This document shows, one piece after another, positions 14,787-21,402 of a stretch of 29,363 bases of DNA; within the stretch, counting starts at the first letter, position 1, and each line of letters begins with the position of its first letter. Made by a program: the position numbers and the translations under genes. The DNA comes from Yoonia sp. (GTDB taxonomy: Bacteria > Pseudomonadota > Alphaproteobacteria > Rhodobacterales > Rhodobacteraceae). The notes beneath the pieces were generated by a model, which was not told the DNA's origin, ran no database searches, and saw only the letters and a program-made list of their open reading frames with translations. The stretch spans positions 1 to 29,363 of the forward strand of contig JAPKCP010000004.1 of assembly GCA_028822885.1 (NCBI GenBank). Direction: 5' to 3'.

Positions 14787-15962
14787 ATGACCAACGTCGT
14801 AATCGCATCCGCAGCCCGGACAGCCGTAGGCAGCTTTGGTGGTGCTTTCGCAAACACCCCCGCGCATGATCTTGGTGCCGCTATTCTTGAGGCCGTCGTT
14901 GAACGTGCTGGCATCGACAAAGCTGAGGTGTCTGAAACGATTCTTGGTCAAGTTTTGACTGCTGCCCAAGGTCAGAACCCGGCGCGTCAGGCACACATTA
15001 ATGCAGGCTTACCCGTCGAAGCCTCTGCGTGGAGCATTAACCAAGTATGTGGATCTGGCCTGCGCGCCGTTGCCCTTGGTGCACAGCACATTCAACTGGG
15101 TGACGCGAATATCGTCGCTGCTGGTGGTCAAGAAAACATGACGCTATCGCCGCATGCCGCGCACCTGCGGGCAGGTCATAAAATGGGCGACATGCAGTAC
15201 ATCGACACGATGATTCGTGACGGTTTGTGGGATGCATTCAATGGTTACCACATGGGTCAAACGGCTGAAAACGTGGCTAACCAATGGCAGATCACACGTG
15301 ACATGCAGGATGCATTTGCTGTCGCGTCCCAGAACAAAGCCGAAGCCGCGCAAAAAGCTGGCAAGTTCGCAGATGAAATCGCTGCCTTCACAGTGAAGAC
15401 CCGTAAGGGTGACATCATTGTAGATCAAGACGAGTACATCCGCCACGGTGCCACTCTTGAAGCCATGGCGAAAATGCGCCCAGCCTTCGCTAAGGACGGG
15501 TCCGTGACCGCCGCCAACGCCTCTGGCTTGAACGACGGCGCTGCGGCAACATTGCTGATGTCAGTTGACGACGCCGCTAAGCGCGGTATCAAAACGCTCG
15601 GTCGGATCGCGTCCTACGCGACGGCTGGTCTTGATCCATCGATTATGGGTGTTGGTCCGGTAATGGCGTCACGCAAAGCGCTCGAAAAAGCCGGCTGGAC
15701 TGTAGATGATCTTGACCTCGTTGAAGCCAACGAAGCGTTTGCGGCGCAAGCCTGTGCAGTGAACAAAGACATGGGCTGGGATCCGGCCATTGTGAACGTG
15801 AATGGTGGTGCAATTGCTATCGGCCACCCAATTGGTGCGTCTGGCTGTCGTGTGCTGAATACGTTGTTGTTTGAAATGCAGCGCCGTGATGCGAAAAAAG
15901 GTCTGGCCACGTTGTGCATCGGCGGCGGCATGGGTGTCGCGCTGTGTGTTGAGCGTGACTAA
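14787..15962 (+). CDS. phaA: Acetyl-CoA C-acetyltransferase (beta-ketothiolase)
   Basis: A 391-residue biosynthetic thiolase that condenses two acetyl-CoA into acetoacetyl-CoA. The catalytic residues are Cys88 (NQVCGSGLRA, acyl carrier), His347 (AIGHPIGASG) and Cys377 (CIGGGMG). Length and motif positions match PhaA of Zoogloea within one residue. A GAGAGGA ribosome binding site lies about seven bases before the ATG. phaB follows after 113 bases, so the pair supplies (R)-3-hydroxybutyryl-CoA for polyhydroxybutyrate; no polymer synthase is in the window. AtoB-type degradation is the alternative role, but the phaB neighbour favours synthesis. Confidence 0.95.
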   Translation: MTNVVIASAARTAVGSFGGAFANTPAHDLGAAILEAVVERAGIDKAEVSETILGQVLTAAQGQNPARQAHINAGLPVEASAWSINQVCGSGLRAVALGAQHIQLGDANIVAAGGQENMTLSPHAAHLRAGHKMGDMQYIDTMIRDGLWDAFNGYHMGQTAENVANQWQITRDMQDAFAVASQNKAEAAQKAGKFADEIAAFTVKTRKGDIIVDQDEYIRHGATLEAMAKMRPAFAKDGSVTAANASGLNDGAAATLLMSVDDAAKRGIKTLGRIASYATAGLDPSIMGVGPVMASRKALEKAGWTVDDLDLVEANEAFAAQACAVNKDMGWDPAIVNVNGGAIAIGHPIGASGCRVLNTLLFEMQRRDAKKGLATLCIGGGMGVALCVERD

Positions 15963-15970
15963 AAGTCTTT

Positions 15971-16000
15971 GCGGGGTGACGTCAAATCACCTCGCATTTT
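15971..16000 (+). terminator. Candidate intrinsic terminator or attenuator after phaA
   Basis: A 9-bp stem (GCGGGGTGA at 15971-15979 against TCACCTCGC at 15987-15995, one G-T wobble) with loop CGTCAAA is followed by ATTTT. The T tract is short, so read-through into phaB is likely to be partial. Confidence 0.5.
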
Positions 16001-16013
16001 GCGCGCAATAAAG

Positions 16014-16040
16014 TTGCGCATTAGATTGCATCTGTATAAT
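16014..16040 (+). promoter_or_regulatory. Candidate phaB promoter
   Basis: A perfect -10 box TATAAT (16035-16040) stands 36 bases before the phaB start. The best -35 is TTGCGC at 16014-16019 with a short 15-base spacer. TTGCGCGCAA (15999-16008), a 10-bp palindrome, and a second TTGCGCA half (16014-16020) overlap the -35 area and could be a regulator site. The AT-rich downstream sequence supports promoter function. Confidence 0.5.
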
Positions 16041-16075
16041 TTGATTACAATATAAATTTCTTGAAGGAGAATCTC

Positions 16076-16798
16076 ATGTCTCGTGTTGCACTTGTTACCG
16101 GCGGGTCCCGCGGTATTGGCGCCGCCATTTCGACCGCACTGAAGGCCGCAGGTTACTCTGTTGCTGCGACTTATGCGGGCAACGATGAAAAAGCCGCCGC
16201 GTTCACCGCTGAAACAGGCATCAAAACCTACAAGTGGGATGTCGGAAATTACGAGGCATGTGCAGCAGGTATTGCCGAAGTCGAAGCAGATCTTGGTCCG
16301 GTTGAGGTTTTGGTAAACAACGCTGGAATCACCCGCGATGCGCCATTCCATAAAATGACGCCGACGCAGTGGAAAGAAGTCATGGACACGAACCTGTCCG
16401 GCGTCTTTAACATGACCCACCCTGTGTGGCCGGGCATGCGTGAACGCAAATTTGGTCGTATTGTCACGATTTCTTCGATTAACGGCCAGAAGGGTCAATT
16501 CGCACAGGTCAACTACGCGGCTGCGAAAGCAGGCGACATCGGCTTTACCAAATCATTGGCCCAAGAAGGCGCGCGCGCTGGTATCACAGTGAATATCGTG
16601 GCGCCCGGCTACATCAACACTGACATGATGGCGACGATCCCAGAAAAAGTTATGGATTCGATTGTTGGCGCGATTCCTGTTGGCCGTCTTGGCGAAGCAA
16701 GTGAGATTGCGCGCGCTGTTGTGTTCCTTGCGTCTGACGATGCGGGTTTCATAACTGGCTCTACGATTTCTGCGAATGGTGGTCAGTACATGTCGTAA
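16076..16798 (+). CDS. phaB: Acetoacetyl-CoA reductase (NADPH)
   Basis: A 240-residue short-chain dehydrogenase that reduces acetoacetyl-CoA to (R)-3-hydroxybutyryl-CoA, the monomer of polyhydroxybutyrate. The cofactor motif TGGSRGIG is at 8-15, NNAG at 81-84, and the catalytic residues Ser134, Tyr147 and Lys151 (NYAAAKAG) are present. INGQKGQFAQVNY and VAPGYINTDM are typical PhaB blocks; FabG is the main alternative but the adjoining thiolase decides. The start is the ATG at 16076, because AAGGAG at 16064-16069 lies six bases before it; an in-frame TTG at 16061 is itself part of that site. A strong terminator follows 22 bases after the stop. Confidence 0.95.
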   Translation: MSRVALVTGGSRGIGAAISTALKAAGYSVAATYAGNDEKAAAFTAETGIKTYKWDVGNYEACAAGIAEVEADLGPVEVLVNNAGITRDAPFHKMTPTQWKEVMDTNLSGVFNMTHPVWPGMRERKFGRIVTISSINGQKGQFAQVNYAAAKAGDIGFTKSLAQEGARAGITVNIVAPGYINTDMMATIPEKVMDSIVGAIPVGRLGEASEIARAVVFLASDDAGFITGSTISANGGQYMS

Positions 16799-16820
16799 GA
16801 CAGTACCGCCTTACCGAAAC

Positions 16821-16855
16821 AAAAAAGGGCCAGTCATTTCGACAGGCCCTTTTTT
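16821..16855 (+). terminator. Strong Rho-independent terminator after phaB
   Basis: AAAAAAGGGCC (16821-16831) pairs with GGCCCTTTTTT (16845-16855), with a further GTC/GAC pair inside the loop. The T run of six makes it efficient on the + strand; the A run would also make it work for transcription from the right on the - strand, where the 47-residue gene at 16919-17062 ends. Confidence 0.9.
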
Positions 16856-16918
16856 CATGATCCGATCGACTGGGAGGAAGATCGCGGATCAAGGTTGTTA
16901 TGTTACGCTTGGCTAGTT

Positions 16919-17062
16919 TCAGGCTGCCTGTGCGGCCATTGGCGCAATGCTTGCCTTGCGTGTGAACATCGCAACAAAGAACGCACGGATTGCTGCGTTA
17001 CGCTCTGCATGGGCGCGTTCGATAGCTTCGCGAATAACTGTGTTTGTTGTGATAGCGTGCAT
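16919..17062 (-). CDS. Small protein of unknown function (47 aa), divergent from LysR
   Basis: A 47-residue frame read from the ATG at 17060-17062, preceded by AGGAG with eight bases between; another ATG two codons upstream (17066-17068) lies too close to that site. The protein begins MHAITTNTVIREAIERAHAE, an amphipathic helix rich in Ala, Arg and Glu, continues with a short hydrophobic patch (IRAFFVAMF) and ends in an Ala-rich tail. I do not recognise a named family. A well-formed - strand promoter (17105-17133) and the phaB terminator downstream frame it as a complete transcription unit, which is the main reason to accept it. Divergence from the LysR gene suggests that this regulator controls it. 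Confidence 0.65.
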   Translation of the reverse strand: MHAITTNTVIREAIERAHAERNAAIRAFFVAMFTRKASIAPMAAQAA

Positions 17063-17080
17063 TTCCATATCTCCTGATGA

Positions 17081-17096
17081 ATCAAGTTCACTTGAT
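17081..17096. promoter_or_regulatory. 16-bp dyad operator candidate
   Basis: ATCAAGTTCACTTGAT has two 7-base arms (ATCAAGT and ACTTGAT) around TC. It lies directly downstream of the -10 box of the small-gene promoter, over the predicted transcription start, where a bound protein would block initiation. The divergent LysR regulator is an obvious candidate, but LysR sites usually show T-N11-A and lie upstream, so another regulator is possible. Confidence 0.5.
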
Positions 17097-17104
17097 CTGA
17101 CCTC

Positions 17105-17133
17105 TTTATGCTATGCGCTAACAAAACTGACAA
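17105..17133 (-). promoter_or_regulatory. Sigma70-type promoter of the 47-residue gene
   Basis: Read on the - strand: -35 TTGTCA (17133-17128), a 17-base spacer and -10 CATAAA (17110-17105). The start point would be near 17098, about 35 bases before the ATG. Confidence 0.6.
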
Positions 17134-17175
17134 ACGAGACTTTTCATATGTTCAGTTAAGATATACTGATGTGAA

Positions 17176-18114
17176 ATGCCTGAACGCCTTCCCCCCCTCA
17201 CCGCCTTCCGTGCGTTTGACGCTGCGGCACGTCATATGTCGTTTGCAAGAGCAGCATCTGAACTCAACGTGACACCTGCCGCGTTATCGTTTCAAATCAA
17301 ATCGCTAGAGGAACATTTGGGTCATCCACTGTTTCGCCGATTAAATCGGGCAGTTGAATTGACCGAATCAGGGAAAATTCTTGCTCCCGGTGCAGCCGAA
17401 GGGTTCGAGATTCTGACCAAAGCCTGGTCAGCCACAAAGCGCCTACATGATAACCGTACGTTAACTGTGACCGCAGGCCCGAGCTTTACATCAAAGTGGC
17501 TTGCTCCGCGTCTGTTTCAGTTCGCGCAGAACAATCCCGACATTGATTTGCGGTTCTCAGCAAGTCTGCGATTGGTGGATTTCACGCGCGACGAGGTTGA
17601 TGTAGCAATCCGGTTTAGCCAGCACGGTGATGAAGGCGTATATAGTGAGACGATCATCGAAGAATGGCTTTCGCCGATGGTTGCACCCGCGTTGGCTGCA
17701 CAAATCAAATGCCCCAAAGATCTGCTAACTATGCCGTTGCTGCACCAAGATGATATCACATTTTTGCAGCCGCCAGCGGATTGGGATGCTTGGTTTCGCG
17801 CAGCCGGGCTCTCGCCACCAGCGACGGCTGGCACACATTTCAGCCAAAGTGACCATGCTGTAAATGCGGCGCTTTCGGGCGGCGGCGTTATGCTGGGGCG
17901 GGTGTCTATGACCGAAAGGCACCTTAACGAGGGACGCCTTGTGATGCCCTTTGATTTGACGATTTGGAGCAATGCGAGCTACCGGATCGTGTGCACATTG
18001 GGCGCTGAAAACAGGCCACAGGTCGCACGATTGATAGAATGGGTGAGGGAAGAAGTTGCTGCAATTGATGTCCTCGCACAAAGCCGAACATTCGCAGAGC
18101 CTCGCAAGTTTTAA
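17176..18114 (+). CDS. LysR-family transcriptional regulator (GcvA-like)
   Basis: A 312-residue LysR regulator. The winged helix-turn-helix occupies residues about 5-65 (PPLTAFRAFDAAARHMSF, then ASELNVTPAALSFQIKSLEE) and resembles GcvA more than other LysR groups; the effector domain follows from about 90 to 300. The start MPERLPPL is normal for the group. There is no Shine-Dalgarno, but a good -10 (TATACT, 17162-17167) lies only eight bases before the ATG, so the message may be leaderless. The 47-residue gene is divergent with a shared control region of about 110 bases. Ligand unknown. Confidence 0.93.
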   Translation: MPERLPPLTAFRAFDAAARHMSFARAASELNVTPAALSFQIKSLEEHLGHPLFRRLNRAVELTESGKILAPGAAEGFEILTKAWSATKRLHDNRTLTVTAGPSFTSKWLAPRLFQFAQNNPDIDLRFSASLRLVDFTRDEVDVAIRFSQHGDEGVYSETIIEEWLSPMVAPALAAQIKCPKDLLTMPLLHQDDITFLQPPADWDAWFRAAGLSPPATAGTHFSQSDHAVNAALSGGGVMLGRVSMTERHLNEGRLVMPFDLTIWSNASYRIVCTLGAENRPQVARLIEWVREEVAAIDVLAQSRTFAEPRKF

Positions 18115-18117
18115 GAT

Positions 18118-18142
18118 GGGTCGGCGCATGTTACGCCGACCC
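18118..18142. terminator. Hairpin between convergent lysR and ydcH genes
   Basis: GGGTCGGCG (18118-18126) and CGCCGACCC (18134-18142) form a perfect 9-bp G/C-rich stem with a seven-base loop, four bases after the LysR stop and 13 bases before the ydcH stop on the other strand. Neither side has a T run, so termination efficiency is uncertain. Confidence 0.5.
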
Positions 18143-18155
18143 AAAGGTACTGTAG

Positions 18156-18323
18156 TTAACCGGTGCTAAGCCGCGAAATTTCTTCTTTGAGGTGGAGTTT
18201 TTGTTTCTTGAGGCGTGCGATCTCAAGGCCGTCGGTGCCAGCGCTTCGCTGCATCATCTCGACGTTATCAGAGAGGTGTTGGTGCTTCTTTTTTAGTTCC
18301 TGCAAGTGCGAACTTAAGCTCAT
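18156..18323 (-). CDS. YdcH family protein (DUF465, 55 aa)
   Basis: A 55-residue helical protein starting at the ATG at 18321-18323, with GGAGG well placed upstream. It begins MSLSSHLQELKKKHQHLSD and continues with IARLKKQKLHLKEEISRL, the two-helix hairpin of the YdcH/DUF465 family with its KKxKLxLKEEI signature. The family is common in proteobacteria as short, highly charged coiled-coil proteins of unknown role. A possible 25-codon frame ends on its start codon (ATGA overlap). Confidence 0.88.
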   Translation of the reverse strand: MSLSSHLQELKKKHQHLSDNVEMMQRSAGTDGLEIARLKKQKLHLKEEISRLSTG

Positions 18324-18397
18324 TGTCGTCCTCCAGTTAAAGTGTACCCGATCACTGCACCACAGATTGCGCTACCTGTCACGCTGCAGAGCAGCAT
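18320..18397 (-). CDS. Possible micro-ORF (25 aa) coupled to ydcH
   Basis: An ATG at 18395-18397, preceded by AAAGGA, opens 25 codons whose TGA overlaps the ydcH ATG (ATGA). The product, MLLCSVTGSAICGAVIGYTL plus five residues, is a single hydrophobic stretch with small residues (Gly8, Gly13, Gly17) spaced as in helix-packing motifs. Overlap and ribosome site support translation; the size and lack of known homologues weigh against it. It might be only a leader that couples ydcH translation. Confidence 0.3.
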   Translation of the reverse strand: MLLCSVTGSAICGAVIGYTLTGGRQ

Positions 18398-18439
18398 ATC
18401 GTCCTTTGAGCAGCTTGCTGCCAATGTATTGATGAAACG

Positions 18440-19195
18440 TTAATCGGAGATGGGAAAATACGCGCCATCGCGCAAAATCTTTTTGGCGGCAGTCGTATAG
18501 CTTTCCACATCGCCTTGTTTTACTAGGTTTCCGTGCATGACAAGTGGGCAAGACATCATAAATGGGCCCCGGCCACTATGTTTGGCTTGCAACAAGAATA
18601 GGCCGGGCGCTGCATTCGCTTGAGCGGCGATTGGTCGCAGTTTAATGGATCCTAGACGACCGCTAACCGCAGTCAAAACCTCGGGAAGACGGGTCATGTG
18701 CTGTATGATCGTTAGCGTCCCTTTTGGCGCAAGCCGTTTAATGCCGACATCTAACCAGTCCCCCAAGGGCGTGTCACCTGCAAGGGCCACATCCCGTCCG
18801 GCATCCTTTGCGGAATTACCTTGCGCGCGGTCATAATAGGGCGGGTTCATCATGACATGCGAGAATTGTTGTTGGCGTAAATCAATGGGCAGTGACCGGA
18901 GGTCTGCGCAAATAATTGTCATATTTGCTTTGTTTGACACAGCGTTTTTCGTAGCCAGGTCCGCGTAGTCAGGCTGCAATTCGACCCCAGTCAGGGTCAA
19001 ACCAGTCACGCGTGCACCAAGACAAAGTGATGCCACACCGACACCACAGCCCAGTTCCAGCACCGTATCATTGGTTTGCGCGGGTATCGCTGCAGCCATT
19101 AGAACCGCATCAATTCCTGACCGAAACCCACGTTTTGGCTGCAAAGCGTACACTTTACCGCCCAAGAACGCGTCGTTTGTAGTCTCAAAGGTCAC
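18440..19195 (-). CDS. SAM-dependent methyltransferase (TrmN6/YfiC-like, COG4123)
   Basis: A 251-residue class I methyltransferase of COG4123, whose characterised members methylate N6 of A37 in tRNA1(Val). The SAM-binding motif I is LELGCGVG (46-53), motif II acidic residue lies in GVELQPDY (70-77), and motif IV is NPPYY (117-121), the form seen in amino-methylating N6-adenine enzymes. The N-terminal QPKRGFRSGIDAVLMAA is typical of the group. It starts with GTG at 19193-19195, overlapping the TGA of the DUF2007 gene (GTGA), so the two are coupled. The exact tRNA target is inferred from the family only. Confidence 0.88.
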   Translation of the reverse strand: MTFETTNDAFLGGKVYALQPKRGFRSGIDAVLMAAAIPAQTNDTVLELGCGVGVASLCLGARVTGLTLTGVELQPDYADLATKNAVSNKANMTIICADLRSLPIDLRQQQFSHVMMNPPYYDRAQGNSAKDAGRDVALAGDTPLGDWLDVGIKRLAPKGTLTIIQHMTRLPEVLTAVSGRLGSIKLRPIAAQANAAPGLFLLQAKHSGRGPFMMSCPLVMHGNLVKQGDVESYTTAAKKILRDGAYFPISD

Positions 19196-19407
19196 CGACC
19201 TAGGTCAATCTCTGCGTCACGCATAATCGCTTCAGCCATGAACAGATCGCGGTCCACGACCATCAAGCGACGTGGCATTATGCCTATGCTACCTTCTAGG
19301 ATGCTCATGTTTACGTCGAACTGAAATGAGGTTATATCCTCACTATCGAGAAGGGCCGTAGCAAGGGCGATGACTGTTGGGTCGTTGGTGCGCAAAAGTT
19401 CTTTCAT
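19192..19407 (-). CDS. DUF2007 domain protein (71 aa)
   Basis: A 71-residue protein MKELLRTNDPTVIALATALL, then a DIT-S-F-x-V-D-x-N-M-S segment and IMPRRLMVVDRDLFMAEAIM, matching the short DUF2007 (putative signal-transducing) domain. I start it at the ATG 19405-19407; longer in-frame starts would run into the divergent prenyl synthase gene at 19462, and DUF2007 proteins normally begin at this point. An AGGA lies close upstream. The methyltransferase gene starts within its stop codon. Function unknown. Confidence 0.85.
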   Translation of the reverse strand: MKELLRTNDPTVIALATALLDSEDITSFQFDVNMSILEGSIGIMPRRLMVVDRDLFMAEAIMRDAEIDLGR

Positions 19408-19461
19408 AATCCTGACGTAAGACGCATTATCGTCTTTGTCCATAAACTGACGGATCCCGTG

Positions 19462-20460
19462 ATGAGCCTTGATGTCGCTGCTACAAAACCTCACGAACGC
19501 CTAGCTGTGGCCCTGTCAGACGATTTGACGGCTGTGAATGAGATGATTCGCGCGCGGATGGCGTCAGAACACGCGCCGCGCATCCCACAGGTCACAGCAC
19601 ATTTGGTTGAAGCAGGCGGGAAACGTCTGCGCCCGATGCTGACCTTGGCGGCTGCGCGGATGTGTGGCTATAACGGTCCGTATCATGTGCATTTGGCGGC
19701 GACGGTAGAGTTTATTCACACGGCAACTTTGCTACACGACGATGTTGTGGACGAAAGCAATCAACGGCGCGGCCGGCCAACTGCCAACCTGCTGTGGGAC
19801 AACACCTCGTCAGTATTGGTTGGCGACTATCTGTTTGCTCGATCGTTCCAGCTGATGGTTGAAACAGGGTCGATGCGGGTACTGGATATCCTCGCCAATG
19901 CCTCTGCCACGATTGCTGAAGGTGAGGTGTTGCAGCTGACTGCTGCCGCTGATCTGACAACAACGGAAGAGATTTACTTCAAGGTTGTCCGCGGAAAAAC
20001 CGCGGCGCTGTTCTCTGCTGCGATGGAAGTTGGTGGCGTGATTGCGGACCAAGATGAGGCCACGGTGAAAGCCTTGTTTGACTACGGCGATACGCTTGGC
20101 ATCGCGTTTCAAATTGTTGACGATCTGCTGGATTACGGTGGAACAGAGGCGATAGGTAAGAACACCGGTGATGATTTCCGGGAACGCAAACTTACTCTGC
20201 CGGTGATCCGCGCAATTGCTGCGGCTGACGATGCCGAACGTGAATTTTGGGCGCGGACGATTGGGAAGGGCCGTCAGAAAGACGGCGATTTGGATCACGC
20301 GATTTCACTTCTTGCTAAGCACGGTGCAATGGAGACAACGCGCCAAACCGCGCTAGAATATGTGGTTCAATCCAAGGCAGCCCTGGCGGCGCTACCGGAC
20401 AGTGAAATTCGTGAGATGCTGATGGATCTGGCGGATTATGTGGTGGCGCGGATTACCTAA
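19462..20460 (+). CDS. Long-chain polyprenyl diphosphate synthase (octa/decaprenyl type)
   Basis: A 332-residue trans-prenyltransferase that extends farnesyl- or geranylgeranyl-PP with isopentenyl-PP to make the ubiquinone side chain. The two Mg2+-binding Asp motifs are DDVVD (93-97) and DDLLD (220-224). The fifth residue before the first motif is Ala (HTATLLHDD), a small residue that leaves a deep pocket and thus a long product; alphaproteobacteria usually make Q-10, so decaprenyl-PP is the best guess. GGKRLRP (52-58) is the substrate site. A GTG one codon upstream of the chosen ATG is an alternative start; no clear Shine-Dalgarno is present. It diverges from DUF2007 with 54 bases between. 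Confidence 0.92.
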   Translation: MSLDVAATKPHERLAVALSDDLTAVNEMIRARMASEHAPRIPQVTAHLVEAGGKRLRPMLTLAAARMCGYNGPYHVHLAATVEFIHTATLLHDDVVDESNQRRGRPTANLLWDNTSSVLVGDYLFARSFQLMVETGSMRVLDILANASATIAEGEVLQLTAAADLTTTEEIYFKVVRGKTAALFSAAMEVGGVIADQDEATVKALFDYGDTLGIAFQIVDDLLDYGGTEAIGKNTGDDFRERKLTLPVIRAIAAADDAEREFWARTIGKGRQKDGDLDHAISLLAKHGAMETTRQTALEYVVQSKAALAALPDSEIREMLMDLADYVVARIT

Positions 20461-20496
20461 GCGGGTGCGTCTAGAGTTGTGTTGAAGCCTTTGGCA

Positions 20497-20520
20497 GGAG
20501 TTATTTTGGCCAGATGAAGC
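20497..20520. repeat. Tail of a Rhodobacteraceae intergenic repeat
   Basis: GGAGTTATTTTGGCCAGATG, followed by AAGC, resembles the GGAGTATTT-CCAGATGAAG tail of intergenic repeats frequent in Rhodobacteraceae (from memory). It lies in the 78-base gap between the convergent prenyl synthase and ispE genes and lacks the preceding G/C dyad. Confidence 0.35.
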
Positions 20521-20538
20521 AGGGGCGCGGTGTGCGTC

Positions 20539-21402
20539 TTAAGTGCCGAGGACTTCTGCGGGTGTGACCCACCATCCCATTTCAGCGACTTGGATGATCC
20601 GCGCTGCGTGGCGTGCGTCGGCCATGTTTTTGGTGATGCCAAAGCACGTTGCCCCAGACCCCGACATACCCGCGAACGCAATTGTTGGATTTTTGTTCAG
20701 ACGGTCAATCGCCGCTTTGATCGCGGGTGCTGTCTTTATCGCTGGTGGCTGTAGGTCGTTGCGTTGTGCTGCAAGCCAGTCGGCGAAATCTGCAAAGCTG
20801 AGGTTTTCTGGGATGTGGTCCATCGGTGGGTTTTGCTTGGTCGCAAGGCCATCGAAGACTGCACCAGTTGGGACAGAGACCTTTGGGTTAATAAGAACGA
20901 GGGCGCAGGTTGGAAGCTTTGGGACTGGGGCGAGCAGTTCTCCAATGCCTGACATGCGGGTCGGTGTGGGACTGCGCATGCAAACAGGAACATCAGCGCC
21001 CAGCATGAGAACCTCAGTGTTCGACGCAGACAAAGGTGAGACCTCCCAGAGCTCTGCAAGAAGCTTAAGAGTTGTAGCCGCGTCAGATGAACCACCGCCC
21101 AATCCCGCCGCATTTGGCAGGTGCTTTTCGACTGTAATCGCAGCCCCTTTGATCACGCCACGGATACGGCGCAATGTTTCAGCGGCGCGCAGGATAAGGT
21201 TTGTGCCGTCAGTTGGGACGCCAAAGGCAAATGGGCCACTCACAGCTAAAGTTAGGGTGTTTGCAGGGGCCACTTTGATGACGTCGCCCGCATCTGTGAA
21301 CACCACAAGACTGTCGAGCAGGTGATATCCGTCGTCGCGCTGTCCGGTAACGTGTAAGGTCAGGTTCACCTTGGCGGGGGCAATCGCTTTACTGGATCCC
21401 AT
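20539..21402 (-). CDS. ispE: 4-diphosphocytidyl-2-C-methyl-D-erythritol kinase
   Basis: A 287-residue GHMP kinase of the methylerythritol phosphate pathway, phosphorylating CDP-ME at the 2-hydroxyl with ATP. Lys11 (APAKVNLTLHVTGQRDDGYH) and Asp137 (GADVPVCM) are the catalytic pair, and PNAAGLGGGSSDAA (96-109) is the phosphate-binding loop. I take the ATG at 21400-21402 because family members begin a few residues before APAK; a longer frame from a TTG at 21435 would run deeper into the TPR gene. Even so the start overlaps the TPR gene end by 14 bases. No good Shine-Dalgarno is visible, so translation probably depends on coupling to the TPR gene. Confidence 0.93.
   Translation of the reverse strand: MGSSKAIAPAKVNLTLHVTGQRDDGYHLLDSLVVFTDAGDVIKVAPANTLTLAVSGPFAFGVPTDGTNLILRAAETLRRIRGVIKGAAITVEKHLPNAAGLGGGSSDAATTLKLLAELWEVSPLSASNTEVLMLGADVPVCMRSPTPTRMSGIGELLAPVPKLPTCALVLINPKVSVPTGAVFDGLATKQNPPMDHIPENLSFADFADWLAAQRNDLQPPAIKTAPAIKAAIDRLNKNPTIAFAGMSGSGATCFGITKNMADARHAARIIQVAEMGWWVTPAEVLGT

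Noticed and set aside
20543..21325. A 260-codon + strand frame antiparallel to ispE
   Set aside because: ispE on the - strand has complete kinase motifs. The opposing frame has no recognisable domain and is a mirror of its codon bias.
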